Origin: Oligoflexia bacterium | Lineage (GTDB): Bacteria; Bdellovibrionota; Bdellovibrionia; JABDDW01 | Length of the DNA stretch: 64,000 nucleotides | Direction: 5' to 3' | Assembly: GCA_016715815.1 (NCBI GenBank) | Contig: JADJXN010000004.1 | Span: 116,684-180,683 of the forward strand | Shown: positions 53,670 through 62,142 of the stretch, in pieces | Numbering within the stretch: position 1 is the first letter of the stretch | Layout of the letters: every line of letters starts with the position of its first letter | Notes under the pieces: model-generated | Told to the model about the DNA's origin: nothing | Seen by the model: the letters and a program-made list of their open reading frames with translations, nothing else | The model's database searches: none | Position numbers and translations under genes: made by a program

Positions 53670-55064
53670 TTATTGGTAAAGCCTTGCAAGTGCGCGAATG
53701 ACAATGGCCTCGTTTTCAATTCTTAAGCGTCCCAATTGGGCCTCAGAGTAGCTATCTTCAAACTGTAAAACCTGAAAGCTTGTGGTGCGCCCGGCATTAA
53801 AGCGTTTTTTTTCTGCTTCAAGTTTTTGGCTTTGCAAAGCTTCAAGTTCTTTGGCCATTTCAAAACGCTCTAGAATATTTTTAAATCTTTTTTCTAAATC
53901 TAGCCAGTCTTGCTCAGCATCGGTTTTTATTTTCTCATTGGCATATTGGCCCGCAGTGATGGCGGCCTGGTTGCCTTCATAAATTTCACTGACTAAGCCA
54001 AAATCAAGGGGCACATTTACTTTTAAACCCACTTGGTAAAGCGGGTTTGTAGAATTAAATGATGCATTTTGTGCCTGGCCAAACTCATTATTAATTCCTG
54101 AAAACTGAACAGTCCCGTAAAGGCTAATATCAGGTTTTATTCTCTCAAGGGCGGCTTTGGCTTGCTCAATTAATGCTTTGTTATTTTCCATAGAGGAAAG
54201 TACATCAAGACGAATATTAATTTTTTTAAGCTTTTCAATATTTTTTGCATCAACGGCAGTATCAATGGAGCTGACTTGCTCACTCACTATATCAGAGTTA
54301 ATTCCTCTGAGTTTATTAAAATCACTTTCAATTTGGCGTAAATTTTCTTCATCAGTTTGCAACTGCATTTGTCTTTGCTTTAAAGCCGCTTGAGATTGCA
54401 AAAGGTCCACCCTGTCTGCAACACTTAAAGCTACGCGGCGCTGGTTCCATTTTAAAATTCTCTCCATCCTATTAAGAGCCTGCTTATCAAATTTGACAAT
54501 TTCTCTATACAAAGCCAGGCGCCAATAAGTGGTTTCAGCATTATAAGTAATTTGTTGTTTTAAGTATTGGTGGTTCATTTGAGCAGATTTATATGTAGCC
54601 GTTAAGGCCGCCTCATTGGCCTCAGACATGGCGGCGCCAAAATCTTTCCACAAAGGTTGGCTCACACTTATTGTGGGGTAATTGTAATAGTAGCTATAAG
54701 GTAAAACAAAAGAGCCGCTTTGGTTATTTTGGGTTGTATTGTAAGTAAGGCTTAACGTTGTTCCTGTTCTAAGTTTAGATTGTACACCAAGGTAGCCTCC
54801 CCAGGTTATAGTTTGTGTGGGGCTGAAGGAATTTGTAGTAGCTTGCCTGTTATCTAAATAACTTACATCGCCAATTAATGATGGTAAAAAATCAAGGCTG
54901 GCCTCAGATGCTTTTAAACCGTAGGCTTTAATATTAAGCTCTGCTGCTTTAAATTGGCCATTTTTAAGAGAAACTTGCTTTAAATACGCCTCAATAGACA
55001 AAGTGCTTGAATGAGCTAATAAACAGGCAAAGGTAACCATGAGCAAAGGCGCAAGTTTGAGCAT
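53670..55064 (-). CDS. TolC-family outer membrane protein
   Basis: A 464-residue outer-membrane efflux/secretion channel. After a signal peptide (MLKLAPLLMVTFACLLAHSS), the TolC pattern of two repeats of long helices and short beta segments is visible: SVADRVDLLQSQAALKQRQM in the first, and AKELEALQSQKLEAEKKRFN followed by AGRTTSFQVLQFEDSYSEAQ in the second. No inner-membrane pump or adaptor genes are adjacent, so it is an orphan channel in this window. Confidence 0.85.
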   Translation of the reverse strand: MLKLAPLLMVTFACLLAHSSTLSIEAYLKQVSLKNGQFKAAELNIKAYGLKASEASLDFLPSLIGDVSYLDNRQATTNSFSPTQTITWGGYLGVQSKLRTGTTLSLTYNTTQNNQSGSFVLPYSYYYNYPTISVSQPLWKDFGAAMSEANEAALTATYKSAQMNHQYLKQQITYNAETTYWRLALYREIVKFDKQALNRMERILKWNQRRVALSVADRVDLLQSQAALKQRQMQLQTDEENLRQIESDFNKLRGINSDIVSEQVSSIDTAVDAKNIEKLKKINIRLDVLSSMENNKALIEQAKAALERIKPDISLYGTVQFSGINNEFGQAQNASFNSTNPLYQVGLKVNVPLDFGLVSEIYEGNQAAITAGQYANEKIKTDAEQDWLDLEKRFKNILERFEMAKELEALQSQKLEAEKKRFNAGRTTSFQVLQFEDSYSEAQLGRLRIENEAIVIRALARLYQ

Positions 55065-55122
55065 AAATAAAAATTTAACTCAAAGTTGCGCCAAAATAAA
55101 ATAAAGTTTATTTTAAAACCCT

Positions 55123-55683
55123 ATGTCAAAAGCATTTACTAATGAAGACCAAGACAGTGATTTAGAATTTGACCCAAGAGAGCAACTAGAAGCGGGTGAG
55201 GCGCAGGGTCAAAACCAAGGGCCCAACTACATCACAGCCCAGGGGCTAAAAGCATTGCAAGAGGAGTATCACAACTTATTTAGCTTGGAGCGTCCAAAGC
55301 TTGTTGAAACCATAGCGTGGGCAGCTAGTAATGGGGATAGGTCTGAAAATGGTGATTACATTTATGGCAAACGTAGGCTTAGAGAAATTGATAGGCGTCT
55401 TAGGTTTTTAGCAAAACGTATGTCTATTGCAGAAGTGGTTCCATTAGGGGAACAAGCTAAGGATAAAGTGCTATTTGGGGCAAAAGTCACCGTTGAAGAT
55501 GAAGACGGCAAACAATTTACCTACCAAATTGTTGGCGAGGACGAGATAAACATTGAGCAACGTAAGATTAGTTGGGTGTCTCCTGTGGCTAAAGCACTAC
55601 TTAATAAGCGCATAGGTGATATAGCCTTGGTTCAAAGGCCTAGTGGACAAGCGGAGCTGACCATTATCCAGATTGAATATTAA
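55123..55683 (+). CDS. greB: transcript cleavage factor GreA/GreB family
   Basis: A 186-residue factor that rescues backtracked RNA polymerase. The coiled-coil tip and domain are recognisable: NYITAQGLKALQEEYHNL, AASNGDRSENGDYIYGKRRL (GreB type, with the acidic tip D..E..D), and C-terminal FTYQIVGEDEINIEQRKISW and SPVAKALLNKRIGD. There is an acidic N-terminal extension of about 35 residues. The YGKRRLREIDRRLRFL wording is closer to GreB than GreA. Confidence 0.88.
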   Translation: MSKAFTNEDQDSDLEFDPREQLEAGEAQGQNQGPNYITAQGLKALQEEYHNLFSLERPKLVETIAWAASNGDRSENGDYIYGKRRLREIDRRLRFLAKRMSIAEVVPLGEQAKDKVLFGAKVTVEDEDGKQFTYQIVGEDEINIEQRKISWVSPVAKALLNKRIGDIALVQRPSGQAELTIIQIEY

Positions 55684-55708
55684 TTTTAGCCATGCTAACT
55701 TTTAGCTT

Positions 55709-56329
55709 ATGTTTTTAGCTATATTCCATGATGGTGAAGATGCCCGTAACAGCCACGAGTTTGCTGAAACCATTAAATATTTAAAAAACGATGCTGTTTT
55801 GTCTTACCCTACTGATACAGGCTATTCCATTGGGTGTGATTTACATTCACAAAAGGCAACAGAAAAAGTAACACGCATTCAACTGCGCCCGGCAGATAAG
55901 CCTTATACTTTAATGTGCTCAGATCTTGAAATGGTTCGCCAATATGGAGTGGTTGATGAATTTGCAGAGTTTTTTTTAAAGCAGCATCTTCCCGGGCCTT
56001 ACACATTTATTTTAAAAGCCACAGAAAAAGTTCCAAAGCTAGCAGGCACAAGACGTGAATTTGTTGGCATTAGAATTCCAGAGCATGAAACCACCCTTGA
56101 TCTTATCCGTGCTTTGAGGTCTCCACTTTTAAGCTCAACAGTTAGAATGGAAACAGGTCCCCTTGTGGACCCCCTTTCCATTGCAAGATGGTATCATGGT
56201 AAAATTGATGGAATCATTGATGGCGGAACAGTTACCCCTAGAGTAACCAGTGTTATTGATTTAAGTGAAAGCTCAGTAAAAGTGATCCGTGAGGGCGCAG
56301 GCCCGGTTAATTTCTTTCGCTCAATGTGA
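55709..56329 (+). CDS. YrdC/YciO family (Sua5-like) protein
   Basis: A 206-residue YrdC-fold protein. AVLSYPTDTGYSIGCDLHSQ, KVTRIQLRPADKPYTLMCSD and LPGPYTFILKAT are the nucleotide/substrate-binding motifs of the Sua5/YrdC/YciO group. Sua5 and TsaC make threonylcarbamoyl-AMP for tRNA t6A; the KPYTLMC form and the length resemble YciO more than TsaC. It is probably cotranscribed with greB, 25 bp upstream. Overlaps the convergent exported gene by 9 bp. Confidence 0.85.
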   Translation: MFLAIFHDGEDARNSHEFAETIKYLKNDAVLSYPTDTGYSIGCDLHSQKATEKVTRIQLRPADKPYTLMCSDLEMVRQYGVVDEFAEFFLKQHLPGPYTFILKATEKVPKLAGTRREFVGIRIPEHETTLDLIRALRSPLLSSTVRMETGPLVDPLSIARWYHGKIDGIIDGGTVTPRVTSVIDLSESSVKVIREGAGPVNFFRSM

Positions 56330-57340
56330 TGGCTTTTCTAGCTCTTGAGTAAGCCATATTCTTGCAATTCTAAAATCTTCTAATGAAATTTTTGAAGCAC
56401 TACTTTTATTAGTAATCACATAACGGTAGTAAAGATAATCTTGTGGGAATATTTGCTTATCTTTAAAAGACCAATCAAAAAGTTTTGTTACAAGTTTTCC
56501 CTGGGCAACAACGTGATGATGTAAAGCAATAACAATAGCATCATGAAGTTGAGGGTGTTGTGCGTTTAATAAGTTTGATTTTAATAAAAGCTCTTCAGCT
56601 AGGTCATGGCTTTTTTTAAGTGCAATTCTGATATGGTCTGGCAAATCAGTCATTTTATTTACTCCCGCAAGGGAAGAGTCAGCCAGATGATCAAATTCTG
56701 CGCTTAAGCGTTTTTGTATAGCTATATTTTTTCTAAAGCTTTCCACTGTTTTATCATGCCCCTGACCTACTATAATTACAGCATTGCCTGCTAACACAGA
56801 TAAAATTTCAGCTTCAGGTGTTAAAGGTTTTTCAGCAAAAATAATAGTGGGTTTTAAATAAGCGTTTTCTAGTTGTTTATTTAAGCTAACAAGTGCTGCT
56901 GCATCTTCTTGTATTTTTCTTTCACTTACTTGTTTTTGGCTTTTAAAGGCATTGTAACGTGAGAAAAATTTTAGTTGGCTATTTATATCAAAGTCATTTT
57001 TGATGGCTTCAAGGCCTGCATCTATTAATTTACCTTGTGTTAAGTGATTTTCTTCTACTGCTGGCGGGGTGGCAGCATTTTGTTTTTCTAAGTCTTTAAT
57101 TTTTTGAGCCAAAAAAGCGTTGCGCACTTCTTTTGTAATTTTACTTATAAGTTCTTCATTTGGTTTATAACTAGAAGTTTCTGTTGGTAGCCTCCAGCCA
57201 GAGGAGGGGACGGTTTTTACTAGGGGCCTTTCTTGCTGGGAACTTAAAATATTTTGAAAGCGAGTAAGACATTCATAACCCAAGTCAACAGCATAGGCGT
57301 TATTAACAATGAAAAATGTAAGGGCAATAAATTTTATCAT
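56321..57340 (-). CDS. exported helical protein, paralogue of its neighbour
   Basis: A 339-residue protein with a signal peptide (MIKFIALTFFIVNNAYA), helical throughout. A CLTRFQNIL motif follows the signal, and a C-terminal block ISLEDFRIARIWLTQELEK matches the corresponding LTLTDFENARTWILNWLSQ block of the gene just upstream (57344-58522). A cluster of His (ALHHHVVAQ) lies near the C-terminus. The two genes are 3 bp apart and surely form an operon. Family unknown. Confidence 0.6.
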   Translation of the reverse strand: MIKFIALTFFIVNNAYAVDLGYECLTRFQNILSSQQERPLVKTVPSSGWRLPTETSSYKPNEELISKITKEVRNAFLAQKIKDLEKQNAATPPAVEENHLTQGKLIDAGLEAIKNDFDINSQLKFFSRYNAFKSQKQVSERKIQEDAAALVSLNKQLENAYLKPTIIFAEKPLTPEAEILSVLAGNAVIIVGQGHDKTVESFRKNIAIQKRLSAEFDHLADSSLAGVNKMTDLPDHIRIALKKSHDLAEELLLKSNLLNAQHPQLHDAIVIALHHHVVAQGKLVTKLFDWSFKDKQIFPQDYLYYRYVITNKSSASKISLEDFRIARIWLTQELEKPSH

Positions 57341-57343
57341 TTT

Positions 57344-58522
57344 CTACATCCTATATTGGCTGAGCCAATTAAGTATCCAGGTTCTTGCGTTTTCAAAATC
57401 TGTTAGAGTTAATTTTAATTCTTTAAATTTATGGTCATACTCATTTTTTTGGTAACGTTCATGAATGTAAGCTACCGAAACATGGTGACTAGTATTTAAG
57501 GGGTAGTGGGCAATATATTCGGCCATTTCATGAGATTGTTGAAAAAGGGTAATAATAATAGCAGCCCTTAATTTTAAATCTTCAATGACAAGGGCGTCGG
57601 CAATAATTCTTTGAGTAAGTTTTAAATGCTTTCTAAGCTCAGCTATTACTTCTGGTTTAATTTGATCAAAAAATTCTTGGCTGTTCATTTTGCCTTTTTC
57701 TAAGTAAAATCTCCTTACAAGATCCCGAAGCACAGGGTTATTGTTTGTTAAGTTTATTATTTTTGTCTGAGCGTGAAACATATCATGGCTTGCTTTATCA
57801 GTCGAGCCACGGCCTTCTTGATACATATCATAAACATTATGTGCAGCGGGGCTTTTTTCTATGTAAAATACCCCAGCATAAGGGCTTAACATAAGATCAA
57901 TTTCATCTATTGGCTTAACAGTAAAAACCACCCTTGGCTTAATGCCTAAATTACTTGTTCTTGATTCATTATGATTTTCAAGAACAAGTTCTTCTTGGAC
58001 TGTAAAAGCAACTTCCTCATCAAAATATTTTCTAAAATCTAACTTGCGAATTTGCTTTGATTTAACAGGGTTATCCACATGATCTACAATAAAAGTAAAA
58101 GCTGCCATTAACCGTGCCACATCTATAAATGCAAAATTGTTTTTTTCTACCTCTTTTGCAAGCTCTGCGGTAAGTCTCAAAGTTTTAATCATCTCAACTT
58201 GGTTTATTTCTCTGTCTTTATTTTTTAATACTCTCTGCGATAATTCTTTAAGTTTTTGGTTAATAAATTCTTTGGCAAATAAAACTGCTTCTTTGCTATC
58301 AATAGAGCTTTGAAAATTAGATTCTTCATACCAGACAAGATCGGGAGTTTTGCTTTTAAGAATACTTAGAGCTTGCTCTTGGCTAAATTGGCCTTTTACA
58401 AAATCTACACCCGAAAGGTTTGAAAGTGCCCTGATACAGCTACTAATAGCAGGTGTATTGGCCCATGAAGATATGGAAATTTGAAATGTTACTAAAAAGC
58501 TAAAAGTTAGTAAAATGCGCAT
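57344..58522 (-). CDS. exported helical protein, paralogue of its neighbour
   Basis: A 392-residue protein with a signal peptide (MRILLTFSFLVTFQISISSW and following Ala). The mature part starts with SSCIRALSNLSG, like other exported proteins in this window, and is predicted helical. It has a His-containing stretch KASHDMFHAQTKI and FQQSHEMAEYIAH, and ends in the LTLTDFENARTWILNWL block shared with its downstream neighbour. No enzyme motif recognised. It is probably the first gene of a two-gene unit. Confidence 0.6.
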   Translation of the reverse strand: MRILLTFSFLVTFQISISSWANTPAISSCIRALSNLSGVDFVKGQFSQEQALSILKSKTPDLVWYEESNFQSSIDSKEAVLFAKEFINQKLKELSQRVLKNKDREINQVEMIKTLRLTAELAKEVEKNNFAFIDVARLMAAFTFIVDHVDNPVKSKQIRKLDFRKYFDEEVAFTVQEELVLENHNESRTSNLGIKPRVVFTVKPIDEIDLMLSPYAGVFYIEKSPAAHNVYDMYQEGRGSTDKASHDMFHAQTKIINLTNNNPVLRDLVRRFYLEKGKMNSQEFFDQIKPEVIAELRKHLKLTQRIIADALVIEDLKLRAAIIITLFQQSHEMAEYIAHYPLNTSHHVSVAYIHERYQKNEYDHKFKELKLTLTDFENARTWILNWLSQYRM

Positions 58523-58643
58523 GGGTTTATTAAAAGCAAGCTAAGTGCCTGTTTTAAGTGGAATAGAATCAATTTAAGAGGGACAAAACTCCTTTAGTGA
58601 CAAAACTTGCGGGTCTATGTCTATTAGTTCACCAAACGTGGGC

Positions 58644-58994
58644 TTAGCGTTTTTTAAAATCTTTCCCTGGAGCAAATTTTTTTGTGGGTCCGTAAAAGCG
58701 TTGAAAGCGGTTGGAGCGAGCGGCCATACTTTGTTGGGTTTGGCGGGTATCATCGTGGATCCAGTTTTTATCAGCACAACTCACACAAAGCCATTTTGAA
58801 TTTAAAGAGCGGTTGGTGTGCTCATAATACTCAACATCTTCAGCGGGTTTATTGCATTGAGCGCAGTGGGTTTTTACATGGTGTTCGTGAACGCCTTTTT
58901 GCTGAGGGCCTTTTTTCTCAATTTCGTCACGTCTAACTTGTTCTTTACTTATTAACCCTGCTTTTATCAGGGCGTCTTTCATTGAAGAGCTCAT
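58644..58994 (-). CDS. zinc-ribbon protein, possibly C-terminally frameshifted
   Basis: 116 residues as written. It opens SMKDALIKAGLISKEQVRRD, which resembles the start of DUF2058-type proteins, then two Cys knuckles, HCAQCNKP and WLCVSCADK, and a basic tail. The frame stops at 58644, but if one base is removed from the run at 58650-58655 (T6, plus strand) it continues as KNAKPTFGELIDIDPQVLSL to a stop at 58574, giving about 140 residues. That extension looks protein-like, but is not proof. Function unknown. Confidence 0.6.
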   Translation of the reverse strand: MSSSMKDALIKAGLISKEQVRRDEIEKKGPQQKGVHEHHVKTHCAQCNKPAEDVEYYEHTNRSLNSKWLCVSCADKNWIHDDTRQTQQSMAARSNRFQRFYGPTKKFAPGKDFKKR

Positions 58995-59058
58995 AATGTG
59001 ATTTTCTCTGAAATCCTAACTTTACGCAAGTGGACAGGTAAGTTATACATGTCAGGTC

Positions 59059-60336
59059 ATGAAGTTTAGTTTTAATTTAACAAAGCAAAATTCTGGTGCA
59101 AGGGCTGGGGAAATACAAACCGCCCGCGGTTTAATTAAAACGCCTGTTTTTATGCCTGTTGGAACACTTGCCACGGTTAAAAGCTTAAACCAAACTGATT
59201 TAAACAAACTAGGTGCTCAGATTATATTGGGTAATACCTATCATTTGTTTTTGCGCCCTGGACTTGAGGTTTTTAAAAGCTTTAATGGGTTACATAAGTT
59301 TATGAATTGGCAAAAACCCATTCTAACTGATTCTGGTGGGTTTCAAATATTTTCTTTACCTAGGGCACGAACCATTTCAGAAGAGGGGGCAGTATTTCAA
59401 AGCTATGTTGATGGCTTAAGCCATACTATTAGCCCTGAAAAAAGCATTCAAATTCAAAACACCATTGGCTCAGATATTATGATGGTTTTAGATGAATGCA
59501 TTAACTCAACAGCAGATGAGAGTCGTACCCGTGAGGCCATGGAGCTAACCCACCGCTGGGCGCTACGCTCATTAAACGAATATAAAAAACTTTTAATTTA
59601 TGACCAAGACCAAGGGAAACCCTACCAGGCCTTGTTTGGCATTGTTCAAGGTGGGGTGTTTAAGAATTTAAGAAAACAAAGTGCTGAGTTTTTAACTCAA
59701 CATGAATTTAGTGGTTTTTCTATTGGCGGCCTCGCAGTTGGTGAATCTAAACGTCAGCGCGAAGAAATGACTGAGGTGGTAACTGAATTATTACCGGTCA
59801 ATAAACCTCGCTACTTAATGGGAGTAGGAACTCCGATTGATTTATTAGAAGCCATTAGGCGCGGGGTTGATATGTTTGATTGTATTATTCCCACAAAAAT
59901 GGCTCAGCAGGGAAATGCCTATACATCTGGCGGTTTGGTCAAGCTCACACATAGCAACTATAAATTTTCAGATGAGCCACTTGATAGTAAGTGTGGTTGT
60001 AGTACTTGTGCTACTTATTCTCGCTCATATTTGCAGCATTTAACTAAGTGTAGAGAAGTTTTGGGTTGGCATTTAATTAGTTATCATAACCTTTACTATT
60101 ATCATCGCTTGATGGAAGCCGCTCGTGAAGCCATTTTGAAAGAGCGTTTTATGGAGTTTTACTCTAAGACTTTAAGTGGGTGGGCCAGTGGCGAAGGGTT
60201 AGGCCAGGGAAGCTTAACGGTTAGAGGAGCAGAAACTAGTGAGAGATTGTTGGGCCGTGAAGAGGCCGCGCTCAATCATGTTAAAAAGAAAAACCGTGGT
60301 TTGTTAGTGAGTGAGATGACTCTTGAGAACTCTTAA
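59059..60336 (+). CDS. tgt: queuine tRNA-ribosyltransferase
   Basis: A 425-residue enzyme that exchanges guanine-34 for a queuosine precursor in tRNAs with GUN anticodons. TPVFMPVGTLATVKSL, ILTDSGGFQIFSL, FGIVQGGVFKNLRKQSAE, FSIGGLAVGE and the zinc site CGCSTC...H are all canonical. The core ends near residue 370; about 50 extra residues (SGWASGEGLGQGSLTVRGAE and a basic end) extend beyond typical Tgt (about 375). No queA or other queuosine gene is adjacent. Confidence 0.96.
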   Translation: MKFSFNLTKQNSGARAGEIQTARGLIKTPVFMPVGTLATVKSLNQTDLNKLGAQIILGNTYHLFLRPGLEVFKSFNGLHKFMNWQKPILTDSGGFQIFSLPRARTISEEGAVFQSYVDGLSHTISPEKSIQIQNTIGSDIMMVLDECINSTADESRTREAMELTHRWALRSLNEYKKLLIYDQDQGKPYQALFGIVQGGVFKNLRKQSAEFLTQHEFSGFSIGGLAVGESKRQREEMTEVVTELLPVNKPRYLMGVGTPIDLLEAIRRGVDMFDCIIPTKMAQQGNAYTSGGLVKLTHSNYKFSDEPLDSKCGCSTCATYSRSYLQHLTKCREVLGWHLISYHNLYYYHRLMEAAREAILKERFMEFYSKTLSGWASGEGLGQGSLTVRGAETSERLLGREEAALNHVKKKNRGLLVSEMTLENS

Positions 60337-60707
60337 AATATTTGAAGTAAATCTAACCTCTGCGTAGGGTTTTGCTTTAATTTTTTTATTTTTAAAAATT
60401 ATTTTCTTGACTGGTTTTTGTGCTTATAAGTTTTGATTCTAGGCAACCTTACATTACAAAAACATCAAAAAACTTATTTGAGTTTGCTTTTACCTCTTAA
60501 ATTCAAAATTAAATCCTTTAACAAGGCATTAATTTTCCCTCGGGTAGCCGCTCAAAAGCAGCTCAGAAAAACCTATGGTATATAGGTTAAGAAATAAAAC
60601 ATGGTGTAGAGAGGAAGACAGAGAAGATAAAGGAAACAAATGGGACAAACAAGACAAAGAGAGTAAAGAAGACAAAAAAAATAGCAGATTTTAAAAAGGA
60701 GGTCTTA
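60337..60707. other. intergenic region with purine-rich leader
   Basis: A 371-bp gap. The left half is AT-rich, with the 17-mer at 60497-60513 that also lies upstream of the first HNH gene. The stretch from about 60586 to 60690 is almost all purine on the plus strand, contains only very short frames (stops after 2 and 7 codons), and ends in a strong AAGGAGG (60696-60702) before the HNH ATG. I see no tRNA or larger reading frame. Confidence 0.4.
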
Positions 60708-61733
60708 ATGCAAAAAGAATTTTTAGAGCTTCATCAAAAAGCCATCAACATTGCCCAAAGCTTTCACAAAGCTGAATCAGATTTGATTGATATACTTCAA
60801 AAAATAGATCAACAAAAAATATTTTTAAAGCTAGGCTTTGCAAGCCTCTTTGATTATGCCCTAAAAGCTTTAAAACTCTCAGAAGCTAATAGCTCAAACT
60901 TTATAACCGTAGCCAGAAAGTCAAAAATAGTCCCAGAGTTAAAAGAGGCTATTAAAGAGGGTAGGCTTAGTGTCTCAAAGGCAAGAAAGATAACCCCTGT
61001 GTTAACCCCAGAGAACAAAGACATTTGGCTAAATATGGCTGAGGTGTTGCCAAAGGCAAAGCTTGAAAAAGAGATTGCCAAGGCTTTACCTGAGAAGGCA
61101 GTGCAAGAAAGGGCAAGCTATGTCAGCCCTGAAAGAGTCAAGCTAACCGTTGGTTTATCAGAGAGGGCCCATGAGTTACTTAAAAGAGTACAGGATTTGG
61201 AGTGTCAAAAAAGAAGAGCGGCTATTAATTTTGAGCAAACAATAGAGGCGGCTTTGGAGTTATACATAAAAAAGCTTGATCCGGTGGAGAGGGCAAAAGC
61301 ACGGCTTGAAACTGAAGTTAATAAACAAGCAGAAATGAAGACTAAGGTTAATGAGGGGGAAAAGTTTGCCAGAGAACTTAAAAACGAGGTTGACGCAGCC
61401 GCTTCTGTCCCGGGACACATGAAGATAACGCAAAAACGCTCAAAAGAAAATCAATTAACACTTCAGGGTTTAAATCAAAAAGCATTTCAAGCAGCTACGC
61501 CAAATATAAATCAAACATTATTTAAAAGAGCAAGAATCTCACAAAGTTTAAAACATCAAATTTTTCTCAGAGACAAAGGAAAATGCCAACATAAAGACCA
61601 AAGTGGAAATAAGTGCCACAACTCTAGATGGATTCAGGTTCACCACAAAACTCCAGTGACCCATGGTGGGCAAAACGAATTAAATAGCCTCATCACACTT
61701 TGCTCAGGCCACCATAAGCTTTTGCATTTATGA
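60708..61733 (+). CDS. HNH endonuclease with DUF222-like N-terminal domain
   Basis: A 341-residue paralogue of the gene at 23112-24023. The helical N-terminal domain (FLKLGFASLFDYALKALKLS; LKEAIKEGRLSVSKARKITP) is followed by a charged linker and the C-terminal HNH module GKCQHKDQSGNKC, VHHKTPVTHGGQNELNSLIT and LCSGHHKL with the zinc and catalytic His residues. A strong AAGGAGG stands before the ATG. It is isolated between tgt and the HPt gene. Probably the same functional class as its paralogue; cellular role unknown. Confidence 0.86.
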   Translation: MQKEFLELHQKAINIAQSFHKAESDLIDILQKIDQQKIFLKLGFASLFDYALKALKLSEANSSNFITVARKSKIVPELKEAIKEGRLSVSKARKITPVLTPENKDIWLNMAEVLPKAKLEKEIAKALPEKAVQERASYVSPERVKLTVGLSERAHELLKRVQDLECQKRRAAINFEQTIEAALELYIKKLDPVERAKARLETEVNKQAEMKTKVNEGEKFARELKNEVDAAASVPGHMKITQKRSKENQLTLQGLNQKAFQAATPNINQTLFKRARISQSLKHQIFLRDKGKCQHKDQSGNKCHNSRWIQVHHKTPVTHGGQNELNSLITLCSGHHKLLHL

Positions 61734-61817
61734 GAATGCTCGTAAAGAAATAAAAATTTAAAGAAGATAAAATTGTCACATATTGTGGCTGTATTTTTTT
61801 AAATTATAAAGCTTTAT

Positions 61818-62108
61818 TCAAGCAACTTTTAAACCTGAAGCATATTTATTATAAATAAATTTTAATTGATTAATTAGCTCAGCTGCATCTTGCATGTCAT
61901 TACTGGCTAATACTTTTAATTTTGTCTCTGCGTAAAACCCAAGTTCACTTATTTCATTAAAGCCATAAGTTTTTCCAGAGCCCGCCATTTTATGAAAAAG
62001 GGATATTACTTTTTGCAAATCTTTTTCAACAAGGGCTTTATCTAAAAGCTCAATTTTTTCTTTTAGGCTTTGCATGTAAATAATTTGTAAATCATCAAGC
62101 TGAATCAT
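61818..62108 (-). CDS. HPt phosphotransfer protein
   Basis: A 96-residue histidine phosphotransfer domain. His39 lies in the typical context LFHKMAGSGKTYGF, with the following helical pattern. It carries phosphate between a receiver and a histidine kinase or second regulator. It is the last gene of a three-gene set with a kinase and a receiver upstream (34 bp gap), so all three probably form one phosphorelay. Confidence 0.85.
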   Translation of the reverse strand: MIQLDDLQIIYMQSLKEKIELLDKALVEKDLQKVISLFHKMAGSGKTYGFNEISELGFYAETKLKVLASNDMQDAAELINQLKFIYNKYASGLKVA

Positions 62109-62142
62109 TTTATGCGGCCTCGGTGCTTATACAGATTAACAT

